IMG/VR virus record: IMGVR_UViG_3300032665_000190
Location: 1 to 23,488 of that record
Direction: 5' to 3' (one strand)
Length of the DNA: 23,488 nucleotides
Source of the DNA: a virus
A program made the position numbers and the translations under genes. The notes below the pieces were generated by a model. It did no database searches and was not told the origin of the DNA. It was given only the letters and a program-made list of their open reading frames with translations. Position 1 is the stretch's first letter, and every line of letters begins with the position of its first letter. Below are positions 7,328 through 14,048 of this stretch, piece after piece.

Positions 7328-7777
7328 TTAAATTTCAGGTTGTGGTGCTGGTGGAGGTGCTAACTTACCACCGTAACCAACTACCGGGTCGGCTGCTGGT
7401 GTTGGAGTTGGTACACTAACTGGTGTTGGTCTTGTAACTGGCGCAGGTACATAAGATGTTGTTGGCACATAAGGTGTGCTGGGTGTAACTGGCGCTGGCG
7501 AGACTGGTGTTGGTTTGGTAGCTGCATTAAGTGCTTGTGCCTTTAAGTCTTTGTCGTTACCCGCTAACATAATACCAGATAATGTACCTGTTAAGAATGT
7601 AGCGATTGGGATAATCATCTCAAAGAACTTTTGGTCGATAGGACTAATAGCATTTAATGGCTGAGTAATAAAGATAATTGAATATAACACAACAAAGACA
7701 ATACCTGTCAATGTAAGTGCTAAGCAAATACCAATAAAGAATTTCAGACGAGCCATTAGCTGGTCTTCTGTATACAT
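7328..7777 (-). CDS. Two-helix membrane protein with proline-rich tail, holin candidate
   Basis: The protein has 149 residues from ATG 7777 (MYTEDQLMARLKF). Two hydrophobic segments lie at about 12-37 and 52-72, separated by a short loop. They are followed by a roughly 60-residue Pro/Thr/Val/Ala-rich tail with imperfect PTPVS/PAPVTP repeats. The open frame continues upstream to 8002, but that part would overlap the Cys-rich exported protein by more than 200 bases and looks non-native, so the internal start is chosen. No strong Shine-Dalgarno is visible at 7777. Two membrane segments, a small size and a position next to the endolysin suggest a holin; the long Pro-rich tail is unusual for one. 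It could be a membrane anchor of another kind. Confidence 0.65.
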   Translation of the reverse strand: MYTEDQLMARLKFFIGICLALTLTGIVFVVLYSIIFITQPLNAISPIDQKFFEMIIPIATFLTGTLSGIMLAGNDKDLKAQALNAATKPTPVSPAPVTPSTPYVPTTSYVPAPVTRPTPVSVPTPTPAADPVVGYGGKLAPPPAPQPEI

Positions 7778-7787
7778 GAATGGTTGA

Positions 7788-8069
7788 TTATTTTCCACAG
7801 CTTGCTCCACTTGGTTTACATGATGGGGTGTTTGTTTGTGTTGGTTGATCCGCAGGTGGTGGAGGACCCAATCTAGGGTCTCTTTGGCCTTTGAAAATTT
7901 GTTCTGGACAAGTCCTCGTAACGTCACAAATAGGTGGTTTACAATCATCTGAATCCCAATTCTTAGGGTCTTGGCATGGGTATCTGAACTGGTCATGGCC
8001 ACAAAATGCCAAGGTTAATGGTAAAATGAGCAAGAGACTTGCCCACGCAAATAGTTTATGGTCGTGCAT
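7788..8069 (-). CDS. Cys-rich exported protein in lysis cassette
   Basis: The protein has 93 residues, starts one base after the endolysin stop, and is preceded by GGAGCC. The N-terminus is a signal sequence or anchor (residues 5-22, hydrophobic) ending at LAFC. This resembles a lipobox, but phenylalanine at the position before the cysteine is atypical, so lipidation is uncertain. The mature part has six further cysteines (32, 43, 48, 54, 84, 91) and the pattern YPCQDPKNW...CKPPIC...CPE, which I associate with small proteins of marine T4-like phages. A Pro-rich stretch (LGPPPPADQP) follows. Its place between endolysin and holin candidate suggests a periplasmic lysis accessory; the function is not established. 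Confidence 0.75.
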   Translation of the reverse strand: MHDHKLFAWASLLLILPLTLAFCGHDQFRYPCQDPKNWDSDDCKPPICDVTRTCPEQIFKGQRDPRLGPPPPADQPTQTNTPSCKPSGASCGK

Positions 8070-8070
8070 A

Positions 8071-8694
8071 TTAGGCTCCTAGAATTTGTTTAATGTGATT
8101 AAACTTTTCTGTTCTATCGGCTAATCCAATGTCACCACCATTAATAATCTTAGTCATTTTAACAATATCACCTGCATCTGCTACGGCATTCAGGTTATTC
8201 GTTTCCCAGAACCAGCAAGCAGACTGTAATGCACCTTCAAACGTTTGCATATACTCTGAGGCTTCTTCGGCTGTAATCTCAATACTTGCTGCAAACCAAA
8301 AGTAGTTGTCTTTACCAGTAATTTGAATAGCACCACGACCACAGTATCTGTAACCATCACCGGACGCTTCATCACCGTTACCCATACGATTAGCATAGAT
8401 ACGGTTTGCAATTGCTTCCTGTTTATTTGGCTTTGCACAGTACTCTTGTGCTAACTCAATTGTAGGAAAGTATTTGTGAAATATTTTAATTAAAGATTCT
8501 GGTTTATAATTCAGATTCTCTTTAAGTGCTGTTAACCCATTAGACTCATGTACACATTGTGCCAAGAATCCTGCAATTCTTGCCGGTGTATTGATATCGT
8601 AATCTGGTAATAGTAATGCCAAATCTTTATACCAATGATCCAAATATGGATTCTTTGGTATGATTTGTCTTAGTTGGTCTTTTGTAAGTTCCAT
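8071..8694 (-). CDS. GH19 (chitinase-like) endolysin
   Basis: This is a peptidoglycan-degrading lysin of 207 residues, matching stand-alone GH19 phage endolysins. The catalytic glutamate is in AQCVHESNG (E50), and a second acidic residue lies near KENLNY (E59). The family core GDGYRYCGRGAIQITGKDNY occupies about 112-131. Conserved-looking ACWFWETNNLN (159-169) and INGG (184-187) follow. No signal peptide is present, so release to the periplasm needs a holin, for which a candidate is encoded two genes downstream. The start at 8694 is preceded by a GGACAAC-like site just after the previous stop. The gene is flanked by lipoproteins and spanins, completing a Gram-negative lysis cassette. Confidence 0.93.
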   Translation of the reverse strand: MELTKDQLRQIIPKNPYLDHWYKDLALLLPDYDINTPARIAGFLAQCVHESNGLTALKENLNYKPESLIKIFHKYFPTIELAQEYCAKPNKQEAIANRIYANRMGNGDEASGDGYRYCGRGAIQITGKDNYFWFAASIEITAEEASEYMQTFEGALQSACWFWETNNLNAVADAGDIVKMTKIINGGDIGLADRTEKFNHIKQILGA

Positions 8695-8701
8695 GTTGTC
8701 C

Positions 8702-8911
8702 TCATGCTAGTGCTTGCGCTAATTGTATTGCTCCCATCAAAATAGCATGATATTCATCGTTTTCTGCCAACTGGTCTGCATTGGCATCTATTCTTGCAAC
8801 AATATTCATATCGTTGATTAATTCTTTGTACTCATCGGCAGTCAATTGACCTTCATTATATAACTGTTGGTACCCTTGTGCCTGAATCGCTAAATCTTGT
8901 ATTGCTGTCAT
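8702..8911 (-). CDS. Small acidic helical protein of unknown function
   Basis: The protein has 69 residues, predicted almost entirely helical, and is acidic with many Gln, Ala and Asp. There is no signal peptide, cysteine or recognised motif. The start at 8911 overlaps the stop of the lipoprotein gene upstream (ATGA), and the stop lies seven bases ahead of the endolysin ATG, so it is translationally embedded in the lysis operon. A fragment such as LYNEGQLTADEYKELI has the look of a short helical-hairpin repeat that occurs in many phage small proteins. It might be an antiholin-like or chaperone factor for the endolysin, but nothing in the sequence demonstrates this. Confidence 0.7.
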   Translation of the reverse strand: MTAIQDLAIQAQGYQQLYNEGQLTADEYKELINDMNIVARIDANADQLAENDEYHAILMGAIQLAQALA

Positions 8912-9267
8912 CTTGGTTCACCCCCAATTGCTTTTTGTATTTGTTCTGCCGACTTGGATATACTATTTAGTTTTAAACCACAATAGGTTGGATTAATAGT
9001 GTCTTTTTGGTGTAGTTCATCCACCAATATAAACAAGTCATTGTTCATCTTTACTGTTACGTCATTGTATGGTAGAAATTGACTATAATTCTTTAGTTCC
9101 AATGCGTCCTGGTATAGTACCTGTACACCTTCTTTGGTACAATTCTTTAATTCGGCATCGGTACGTACTTTATTGACTAGGCCATACTCATTATTGTCGT
9201 AATGTGCAACAAATAGAATGGAACAACCAGATAACAATGCAACTAGGCTTAATATTAGTTTTTTCAT
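8908..9267 (-). CDS. Putative lipoprotein in lysis region
   Basis: The protein has 119 residues with a lipoprotein signal peptide: MKK, a hydrophobic run, and the lipobox LSGC with C15. The mature domain (about 105 residues) is mixed alpha/beta with two more cysteines (around 43 and 96). It has no proline-rich region, so it does not look like an outer-membrane spanin. The spanin role is better filled by the embedded gene at 9556-9768. No clear Shine-Dalgarno is seen between the upstream stop and ATG 9267. It may be an outer-membrane or inner-membrane lipoprotein that acts in lysis or superinfection exclusion. The family is not recognised. Confidence 0.75.
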   Translation of the reverse strand: MKKLILSLVALLSGCSILFVAHYDNNEYGLVNKVRTDAELKNCTKEGVQVLYQDALELKNYSQFLPYNDVTVKMNNDLFILVDELHQKDTINPTYCGLKLNSISKSAEQIQKAIGGEPR

Positions 9268-9272
9268 ATTTG

Positions 9273-9512
9273 TTATTTTGCAGTTTGGTGTGTTTGTACT
9301 AACCAGTCTACCGCATCCTTTTTGGTTTTATGTAATTTACTCATATCCCAATGTTTAGAATATGCTTTATGTGGTGTTTTTTTATTAGAAAATGATTGCA
9401 TAATGTTGCCAATATGTTGGCCATTATGGTGTACATTTAATATTGAACCGTCTTTAACAATTTTTGTTGCTTCATCTAATGGTTCTCCTATAAATGATTT
9501 GAAAGATTTCAT
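9273..9512 (-). CDS. Small head-interior protein candidate with capsid-targeting-like leader
   Basis: The protein has 79 residues. It begins MKSFKSFIGE, very close in pattern to the T4 internal-protein capsid-targeting sequence MKTYQEFIAE, which the prohead protease removes after (I/L)xE. A second such site, LDE, lies at residues 12-14. The remainder (about 22-76) is one mini-domain with VHHNGQHIGNI and DAVDWLVQTH. It closely resembles a segment inside the 807-aa protein at 14049-16472. The start overlaps the stop of the inner spanin gene (ATGA). I infer a small packaged internal protein made of a single copy of this module; packaging is not shown by sequence alone. Confidence 0.75.
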   Translation of the reverse strand: MKSFKSFIGEPLDEATKIVKDGSILNVHHNGQHIGNIMQSFSNKKTPHKAYSKHWDMSKLHKTKKDAVDWLVQTHQTAK

Positions 9513-10084
9513 GGATTAATCCTTTTCTGTTCTTTCAACCACATCTGTATACCAGTCATTTTGTCTGCGAGTTCGTGGTAGAGTTCGTAGTTGTCGGCAA
9601 CTGTTCTTTCGACTTCAGAGAGTGCAACTCCGGAACTGGATCCAGCCACTCCTTCGGGTAATCGGGAAACGGTACCTTTAGCGGCGTTGTCGTGAAGCAG
9701 GACGAAAGACTGAGGCACATCACACATATGGTCATCAGCGGTAGTAATTTGTTTAACAATTTCATCATGGACTATCCTATCTTGAATTACTTTATCATGT
9801 ATAACTTTAACAACTTCCTGTGTAACAACTTTTTGTTCTGATACAACTCTTTCAACTTCGGCTTTGGCACTTATTAAAACATCTTGCCTACCTTCTACAT
9901 AAAAACCAGCCGCAAAGACAACAATTGCCAATAATCTAATTGGCAATCTGTATAAAAAGGGAATTAATTTGTTGAGTATTGCTTCTAGTACAAAGAGCAC
10001 TACTCCCACTCCGACTATTGCCCATGGTACCCATGTCGGTAATAGACCTAGTAAATAATTAATTGAAAACAATGACGAAAACAT
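9509..10084 (-). CDS. Inner-membrane spanin (Rz-like), host of embedded o-spanin
   Basis: The protein has 191 residues. The N-terminus has two hydrophobic segments (about 18-36 and 44-62) followed by a long periplasmic region: coiled-coil heptads with many V, K and E (about 70-115), then CDVPQSF, a Gly/Ser stretch, and a C-terminal helix with DNYELYHELADKMTGIQ that looks like the end of Rz-type i-spanins. Two membrane segments instead of one is unusual for Rz. The decisive support is a complete lipoprotein gene embedded in another frame (9556-9768), the lambda Rz/Rz1 architecture. Spanins fuse inner and outer membranes in the last step of Gram-negative lysis. Confidence 0.85.
   Translation of the reverse strand: MFSSLFSINYLLGLLPTWVPWAIVGVGVVLFVLEAILNKLIPFLYRLPIRLLAIVVFAAGFYVEGRQDVLISAKAEVERVVSEQKVVTQEVVKVIHDKVIQDRIVHDEIVKQITTADDHMCDVPQSFVLLHDNAAKGTVSRLPEGVAGSSSGVALSEVERTVADNYELYHELADKMTGIQMWLKEQKRINP
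9556..9768 (-). CDS. Embedded outer-membrane spanin lipoprotein (Rz1-like)
   Basis: The protein has 70 residues and is encoded entirely within the inner spanin gene in a different frame. It has a lipoprotein signal peptide with lipobox LSSC (lipidated C24), leaving a mature chain of about 47 residues. The mature part starts with a proline-rich segment (PLKVPFPDYPKEWLDPVP), the hallmark of Rz1 proteins, and ends in a Thr/Asn-rich tail. The initiation region is credible: AGGA at 9775-9778 on the minus strand is 6 bases from ATG 9768. Local base composition is more GC-rich than in surrounding genes, as expected for doubly constrained sequence. Partner: the i-spanin at 9509-10084. Confidence 0.85.
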   Translation of the reverse strand: MMKLLNKLLPLMTICVMCLSLSSCFTTTPLKVPFPDYPKEWLDPVPELHSLKSKEQLPTTTNSTTNSQTK

Positions 10085-10087
10085 GAT

Positions 10088-10693
10088 TTATGCCTTTGGC
10101 GGTTTTCTCTTAACCATGCCTAATAAAATTGGGCTTTTCTTTTTACGTTTATTGTTGTAAACCCCAGGTTCACTTTGGTTGCTATTAGGACCTTGTGCTC
10201 CCATACCTGCAACACCACCGGTTACTGCTGTTGGTCCTGCTGAACCTACGGCACCAGCGCCACCATCTTCAGCAATTTCTTCAACTTCTTCATTTTTCAT
10301 ACCGCTATGGTGTAAGTGTGCAACAATATCACCAGCTTCGTGTTTATTTTCCACTTTGTCTGTTTGATAGTCTTTATGTGATTCGTTACCTGGCCAATTT
10401 GGATTGCTACTACCATGATATCTCCACATATTACCTTCTTTTTCTACATCACCAACGTGTTCACCACTAGGAGAATGAACTCTATATTTACCCGAATGTT
10501 TTTGGCGCATTGTATAACCGTGAGCTACAGGAATACCTTTAGCTTCAGTAACAACTTCTTCTGGCACACAGTTAGGTACTGTTCCACCATTCTTCTCTTT
10601 GGTGCCAACAGCAGTATAACCAGACCAACAAGCCTTCTTAAGGCCACCAGTTGGTTTCTTAACTTCGTTGATAAAACTTTTAAATGATATCAT
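10088..10693 (-). CDS. Head-interior protein candidate with FINE leader and Cys mini-motif
   Basis: The protein has 201 residues from ATG 10693, which overlaps the preceding stop as TAATG; an ATG 12 bases further upstream is in frame but less likely. The leader MISFKSFINE matches the T4 capsid-targeting pattern, with a predicted protease site after INE. It continues with CWSGYTAVGTKEKNGG and NCVPEEV, a cysteine-bounded module also present in the next protein upstream. The V72-H130 region (RVHSPSGEHVGDV, later AGDIVAHLHH) looks like the mini-domain of the 79-aa protein. The tail is Gly/Ala-rich, then strongly basic (NKRKKK, VKRKPPK), suitable for DNA contact. I recognise no named family. Confidence 0.75.
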   Translation of the reverse strand: MISFKSFINEVKKPTGGLKKACWSGYTAVGTKEKNGGTVPNCVPEEVVTEAKGIPVAHGYTMRQKHSGKYRVHSPSGEHVGDVEKEGNMWRYHGSSNPNWPGNESHKDYQTDKVENKHEAGDIVAHLHHSGMKNEEVEEIAEDGGAGAVGSAGPTAVTGGVAGMGAQGPNSNQSEPGVYNNKRKKKSPILLGMVKRKPPKA

Positions 10694-11391
10694 TAGCAAT
10701 TCCACTTTCTTAAGGCTAATGCTTTACGTGTTGGCTTACCGTTTGGTTTCTTCATAGGTCCTTTAACGCCACCCATACGAGCACAGAATGATTTTCTACG
10801 ATTTGCAGCTTTAGAACCTGGTTTTAGTTTTGATGGCTTTGTTGTTACTGCCATACTTAATTTAGAACCTGGATGTTCTCTACGATATGAAGCAATACCT
10901 TTACGGTTCAAACCACCTTTAGGGTCTTTACCAGCACTTCTTTGCCATGCAGCCGATTCAAATAGTTCTTCGTCTGATACATCATCGAGGTCTTCCCAAA
11001 TAACTTCAGGATCAAGCTTGTTGACTTCTGCAATTTCCATAACAAGTTCTTCAATGATATCAAACATAACATCAGGATTATGTTCTTCTTTGAGCTCACT
11101 ACGCATATAATTGGCAACAGTCATAATGTAATCTTCCGCCAACGTGATTTTGGATTCAACCCATTCAGGTAAATCTGTTTTGTCACCAATCAAGTCCATC
11201 ATTTCTTGTGCATTATGCATGATAGTCTTTAATTGATTAACTGCCATATATGGATCAGAATATTCCGGATCTTTAGCTTCTGTAACTTCTTCTTTTGCAC
11301 AGCTACCAGGTGAATATGGTTCTTTACCGGATACTGGTTTATATCCAGTCCAGCATCTTCCTTTTTCTCTAATTTGTTTAAATGTTTTCAT
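10693..11391 (-). CDS. DUF6321-like protein with short leader, head-interior candidate
   Basis: The protein has 232 residues. The leader is MKTFKQIREKG, a shorter variant of the capsid-targeting pattern with IRE as the possible cleavage site. The module CWTGYKPV...SCAKEEVTEAK (13-40) is paralogous to that of the following gene. A helical domain (about 47-97, MAVNQLKTIMHNAQEMM, KITLAEDYIM) resembles a domain common in T4-like marine phages. The C-terminal 85 residues, rich in K, R and G (GGLNRKGIASYRREHPGSKL, FCARMGGVKGPMKK, ALRKWNC), match my memory of DUF6321. The start overlaps the upstream gene as ATGA. Its basic tail and leader suggest a nucleic-acid-associated head protein. Confidence 0.78.
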   Translation of the reverse strand: MKTFKQIREKGRCWTGYKPVSGKEPYSPGSCAKEEVTEAKDPEYSDPYMAVNQLKTIMHNAQEMMDLIGDKTDLPEWVESKITLAEDYIMTVANYMRSELKEEHNPDVMFDIIEELVMEIAEVNKLDPEVIWEDLDDVSDEELFESAAWQRSAGKDPKGGLNRKGIASYRREHPGSKLSMAVTTKPSKLKPGSKAANRRKSFCARMGGVKGPMKKPNGKPTRKALALRKWNC

Positions 11392-11774
11392 ATTTTGTTT
11401 AATATCTCTGCGACATCCATATCTAGTGGTATTTCTGATGACCTGATATTCTTTCCGTTGATACCATATATCATCTCCGGCATTAAATTCAAATAACTTA
11501 AGAAAGTCTTAAGTATATCATAGTCTCGCTCATCCGTTTTATAGAATAATATTCTTGCCATATGTTCTGGTCCAAAAACATTATTCAATAAAATGATATG
11601 ATTTAAAATCAGTCTCTCTTTCAATGACTTAGTAACTTTGTATCTACGGAATAATCTTTTAAGATACTTAGTACGCTTTATGTCACCTTCAAACTCCGAT
11701 TGGATACAATGAGGTGACGTATAGCACTTAGCCGCATACATCATAAAGTTATCTTCATTCAAATCATCGAACAT
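11388..11774 (-). CDS. Conserved T4-like phage protein, unknown function
   Basis: The protein has 128 residues from ATG 11774 (MFDDLNEDNF), predicted all-helical, with a basic segment KYLKRLFRRYKVTK and a later ILNHIILLNNVFGPEHMARIL. I recognise this as a small protein widespread in T4-like marine phages (DUF7207-like in my memory), of unknown function. The start is uncertain. The family usually begins MFDDLNED, but an in-frame ATG at 11801 has a better Shine-Dalgarno (GGAG, 8 bases away). That ATG would place the first codons inside the hairpin at 11784-11801, giving 137 residues. The gene overlaps the next one as ATGA. Confidence 0.82.
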   Translation of the reverse strand: MFDDLNEDNFMMYAAKCYTSPHCIQSEFEGDIKRTKYLKRLFRRYKVTKSLKERLILNHIILLNNVFGPEHMARILFYKTDERDYDILKTFLSYLNLMPEMIYGINGKNIRSSEIPLDMDVAEILNKI

Positions 11775-11783
11775 ATTGTAAAT

Positions 11784-11801
11784 ATGGGGCCGAAGCCCCA
11801 T
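11784..11801 (-). terminator. UUCG-capped hairpin, probable terminator
   Basis: The minus strand reads ATGGGGC-TTCG-GCCCCAT, a perfect 7-bp stem (five GC pairs) capped by the very stable UUCG tetraloop and followed by ATTT. It begins four bases after the stop of the virion structural protein gene, a typical place for a T4-family terminator. The following U-run is short, so it may act mainly as a 3' stabiliser or a partial terminator. It also covers the alternative ATG of the next gene. Confidence 0.7.
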
Positions 11802-11804
11802 TTG

Positions 11805-12461
11805 TTATACTCCAGCGAAGTAAGTTAGTGAATTACTTGTGTTACCAGAGATTACGTTAGCTGCTGAAGGATTTGCCAAAACAACTAATGTCTCTACTTG
11901 AACACGACCAGCACGGCCGCCAGTACCTGTTGTAACTACAGCCCAACCTGCATGACCGCCTGCACCAGAACTTAGATTATAGTTTGATGAGTTTGCAGTA
12001 CCAGCAAAAACTGCATTAGCCAAACGAGTTGGTGTAACTAATACTGTATTCTGGTTGTAGTTAACTTCTGAAGGTTTATTTGAATTGTAAACAGTTGCGT
12101 TGTCAAACTCAGTAGTAAACGCAGTAGTTACAGCACCAAATAAGTTAGTAGACAAAGTAATTGTGTTACCACTTGTTGATAGAACTTGAGTATTTGATGC
12201 AAAGAAACCAGGAACACCGTTACCTGCTTGGCCACCGTTACTTGCGGAAGTACCTTGAGCCCAAAAGTAAACATATTGACCAGCAACTACACCGATGTTT
12301 GCCACATTGTTCTGTGCGCCATCATTGTAACTGACTTTGATTATATTATTACCAGCGGTATTACCAGCAAAAACAGGTAGTTGTACTGCTTCTGAGGTTG
12401 TGCGTTCAAAATTGAACTTTGGTTTTGCGTTGTTGTTGTCGTTATTTGACCATGCTGACAT
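11805..12461 (-). CDS. Virion structural protein, T4-like marine phage type
   Basis: The protein has 218 residues and is rich in Asn, Gly, Ala, Thr and Ser with few charges, typical of beta-rich capsid-decoration or tail structural proteins. The N-terminus MSAWSNNDNNNAKPKFNFER and the C-terminal GTGGRAGRVQVETLVV are patterns I associate with an abundant structural protein of marine T4-like phages. Codon choice is C-richer in places than its neighbours, consistent with high expression. It has its own late-promoter element 36 bases upstream, a good AGGAG site, and a strong hairpin directly after its stop, so it can be expressed as a discrete late unit. Whether it is a head or a tail component is not clear. 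Confidence 0.78.
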   Translation of the reverse strand: MSAWSNNDNNNAKPKFNFERTTSEAVQLPVFAGNTAGNNIIKVSYNDGAQNNVANIGVVAGQYVYFWAQGTSASNGGQAGNGVPGFFASNTQVLSTSGNTITLSTNLFGAVTTAFTTEFDNATVYNSNKPSEVNYNQNTVLVTPTRLANAVFAGTANSSNYNLSSGAGGHAGWAVVTTGTGGRAGRVQVETLVVLANPSAANVISGNTSNSLTYFAGV

Positions 12462-12495
12462 TTTGTGTATCTCCTATTGATAAGGTGTTTATATG

Positions 12496-14040
12496 TTATT
12501 TATTGTTTCTGTCACCGTTAGGATCTGATTGTCCTGGACGTGGATTATTCAAGTCTGGATCAATTTGTACTGTATCACGCTTTTGTCCAGTTAGTGTAGT
12601 TCCGCCAGTTAGAATGGCAGCTGCTTTGGTCTTTATGCCGTCAATATTTTTGGCTTGCTTACCTTTCTCAGCTGTTTGTAAAACTGGTTTTTTACCAAAA
12701 GTTGGATTCTGACCATACTTGTCATCTTTTTCAGAATCGTAAGTATCTTCAGCCATCTTTTTTTTGTATAGAGCCTTAATTTTACTGGCTCTACTTTCTT
12801 TTTGTTGTTCATTATCTGGTTGTGAATTTGGTTGTGAGATTGGTATCCCTACTCCCTTAATTGCAGCCATAGCGTCACCAACATCTTCAGGAATCGGTAT
12901 TTGTAAATGTGGTTGATCCTTATGGTCGTCATTCCACATCTTCATCAATTCTTTTTGCTTGTCAGCAATACCTTGATAAACTTTATGACGTTTATTGGCA
13001 TAATCCGACATCTTCTCAGAAGCAGATAACTTAGGTTTCTTAGCATCTGATAATACAGAACCGTTTACTGCCCAACCTTCAGTCACATCCGATTCGGTTT
13101 CAATCTTATGTTCTCTCTTGCCAGCCATTGCCAAACCCTTTTTACGGCGGTCTAGCATACGATTTACAATACCACTATACTCACCTTTGGTGTGTTTCTT
13201 CAATTCTTTAGTTTGTGCCTGAGCCTTTTGTTTGTAATCACCTAAAGAGATTTCATCCAGTTGGTCACCATCAAGTTCCACAGATTCAATTATACCTCTT
13301 AATTGAGCACCTGAACCTTGTGGTGTTTTGGTTACAGTATGTTTAGGTAAATCTCTTTTGATTGCCTGTTTGTGTTGGTAATCATTTAACTTTGGAGTAG
13401 TATCATCAACCGCCTCTCTAAAAGGCGTTTCAATGTCTTTATCAATATAGTGATCTTTATCAACTTTGTGTTTTGAACCAGGTTTTTTCAAATGGTCAAA
13501 ATTTTTACCGGCTTTTTGGTCCATTACCTCATCATCAGGATGTTTTTGTTTACCACCACCATATCTAGTACCTTGTTTAACCCCAGAATCACCAGAAGGT
13601 TGTGGACCTGCACGGTCTTTAACTGCTTTCATCATATCATCCCAACCTTCTTTACGCATTGTACCAGGAGGTGTTGGAATATTATAGTGAGCTTTTGCTT
13701 TAACCAATGTATCCAAACGTTTCTTGGTTGGAGAAACACTCAAATCAGTTTTATGGTCAACTCCAGTACCAGTATGGTGAGTTGTCAAATCTTCTCCTAT
13801 ATGATGTTGTTGCCATAATTTAAATTGATTAGATTTAGAATGAGCAACTTTAATATCTTTAGGAGTGTGTTTTGGATCAAATCCTCTAGACAACAAATAT
13901 TTGTTTAGACTAGGTGATTCAGATATTTTGTTTTGAGCCGACCATTGGTCGTTTGGATCTGTACCACCAACTTTTTGTTCTGGTGGTGCAGATGTAGGTC
14001 TCTTAACAATATCTAAAAGTTTTTTGGCTTTGGGTGTCAT
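12496..14040 (-). CDS. Large Lys-rich head/structural protein, unknown function
   Basis: The protein has 514 residues with over 15 percent lysine plus many Asp, Gln, Pro and Gly; it is mostly low complexity and probably disordered. The N-terminal part (about 27-80: DPNDQWSAQNKISES, SLNKYLLSRGFDPK, KVAHSKSNQF) matches a recurring segment I associate with T4-like marine phages. Residues 255-309 hold LDGDQLDEISLGDYKQKA and RRKKGLAMAGKR, the same LDE(L/I)S...Y...K module found in the 807-aa protein. LDE at 261-263 is a possible prohead-protease site. AAGGA precedes the ATG by 6 bases. Position and composition suggest a head-core or internal protein; no enzymatic motif is seen. Confidence 0.75.
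   Translation of the reverse strand: MTPKAKKLLDIVKRPTSAPPEQKVGGTDPNDQWSAQNKISESPSLNKYLLSRGFDPKHTPKDIKVAHSKSNQFKLWQQHHIGEDLTTHHTGTGVDHKTDLSVSPTKKRLDTLVKAKAHYNIPTPPGTMRKEGWDDMMKAVKDRAGPQPSGDSGVKQGTRYGGGKQKHPDDEVMDQKAGKNFDHLKKPGSKHKVDKDHYIDKDIETPFREAVDDTTPKLNDYQHKQAIKRDLPKHTVTKTPQGSGAQLRGIIESVELDGDQLDEISLGDYKQKAQAQTKELKKHTKGEYSGIVNRMLDRRKKGLAMAGKREHKIETESDVTEGWAVNGSVLSDAKKPKLSASEKMSDYANKRHKVYQGIADKQKELMKMWNDDHKDQPHLQIPIPEDVGDAMAAIKGVGIPISQPNSQPDNEQQKESRASKIKALYKKKMAEDTYDSEKDDKYGQNPTFGKKPVLQTAEKGKQAKNIDGIKTKAAAILTGGTTLTGQKRDTVQIDPDLNNPRPGQSDPNGDRNNK
12497..12504 (-). promoter_or_regulatory. Late promoter-like element for the virion structural protein
   Basis: The minus strand reads AATAAATA, matching the relaxed late-promoter form NATAAATA described for marine T4-like phages. 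It overlaps the stop codon of the 514-aa gene and lies 36 bases upstream of the ATG at 12461. This spacing is like that of the two exact TATAAATA sites in this window. Because the match is inexact in AT-rich DNA, confidence is moderate. Confidence 0.5.
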
Positions 14041-14048
14041 ACTATTCC

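Noticed and set aside
7778-8002. N-terminal extension of the two-helix membrane protein up to 8002
   Set aside because: It would overlap most of the Cys-rich exported protein, which has a signal sequence and good ribosome site. The extension has no membrane or domain character.
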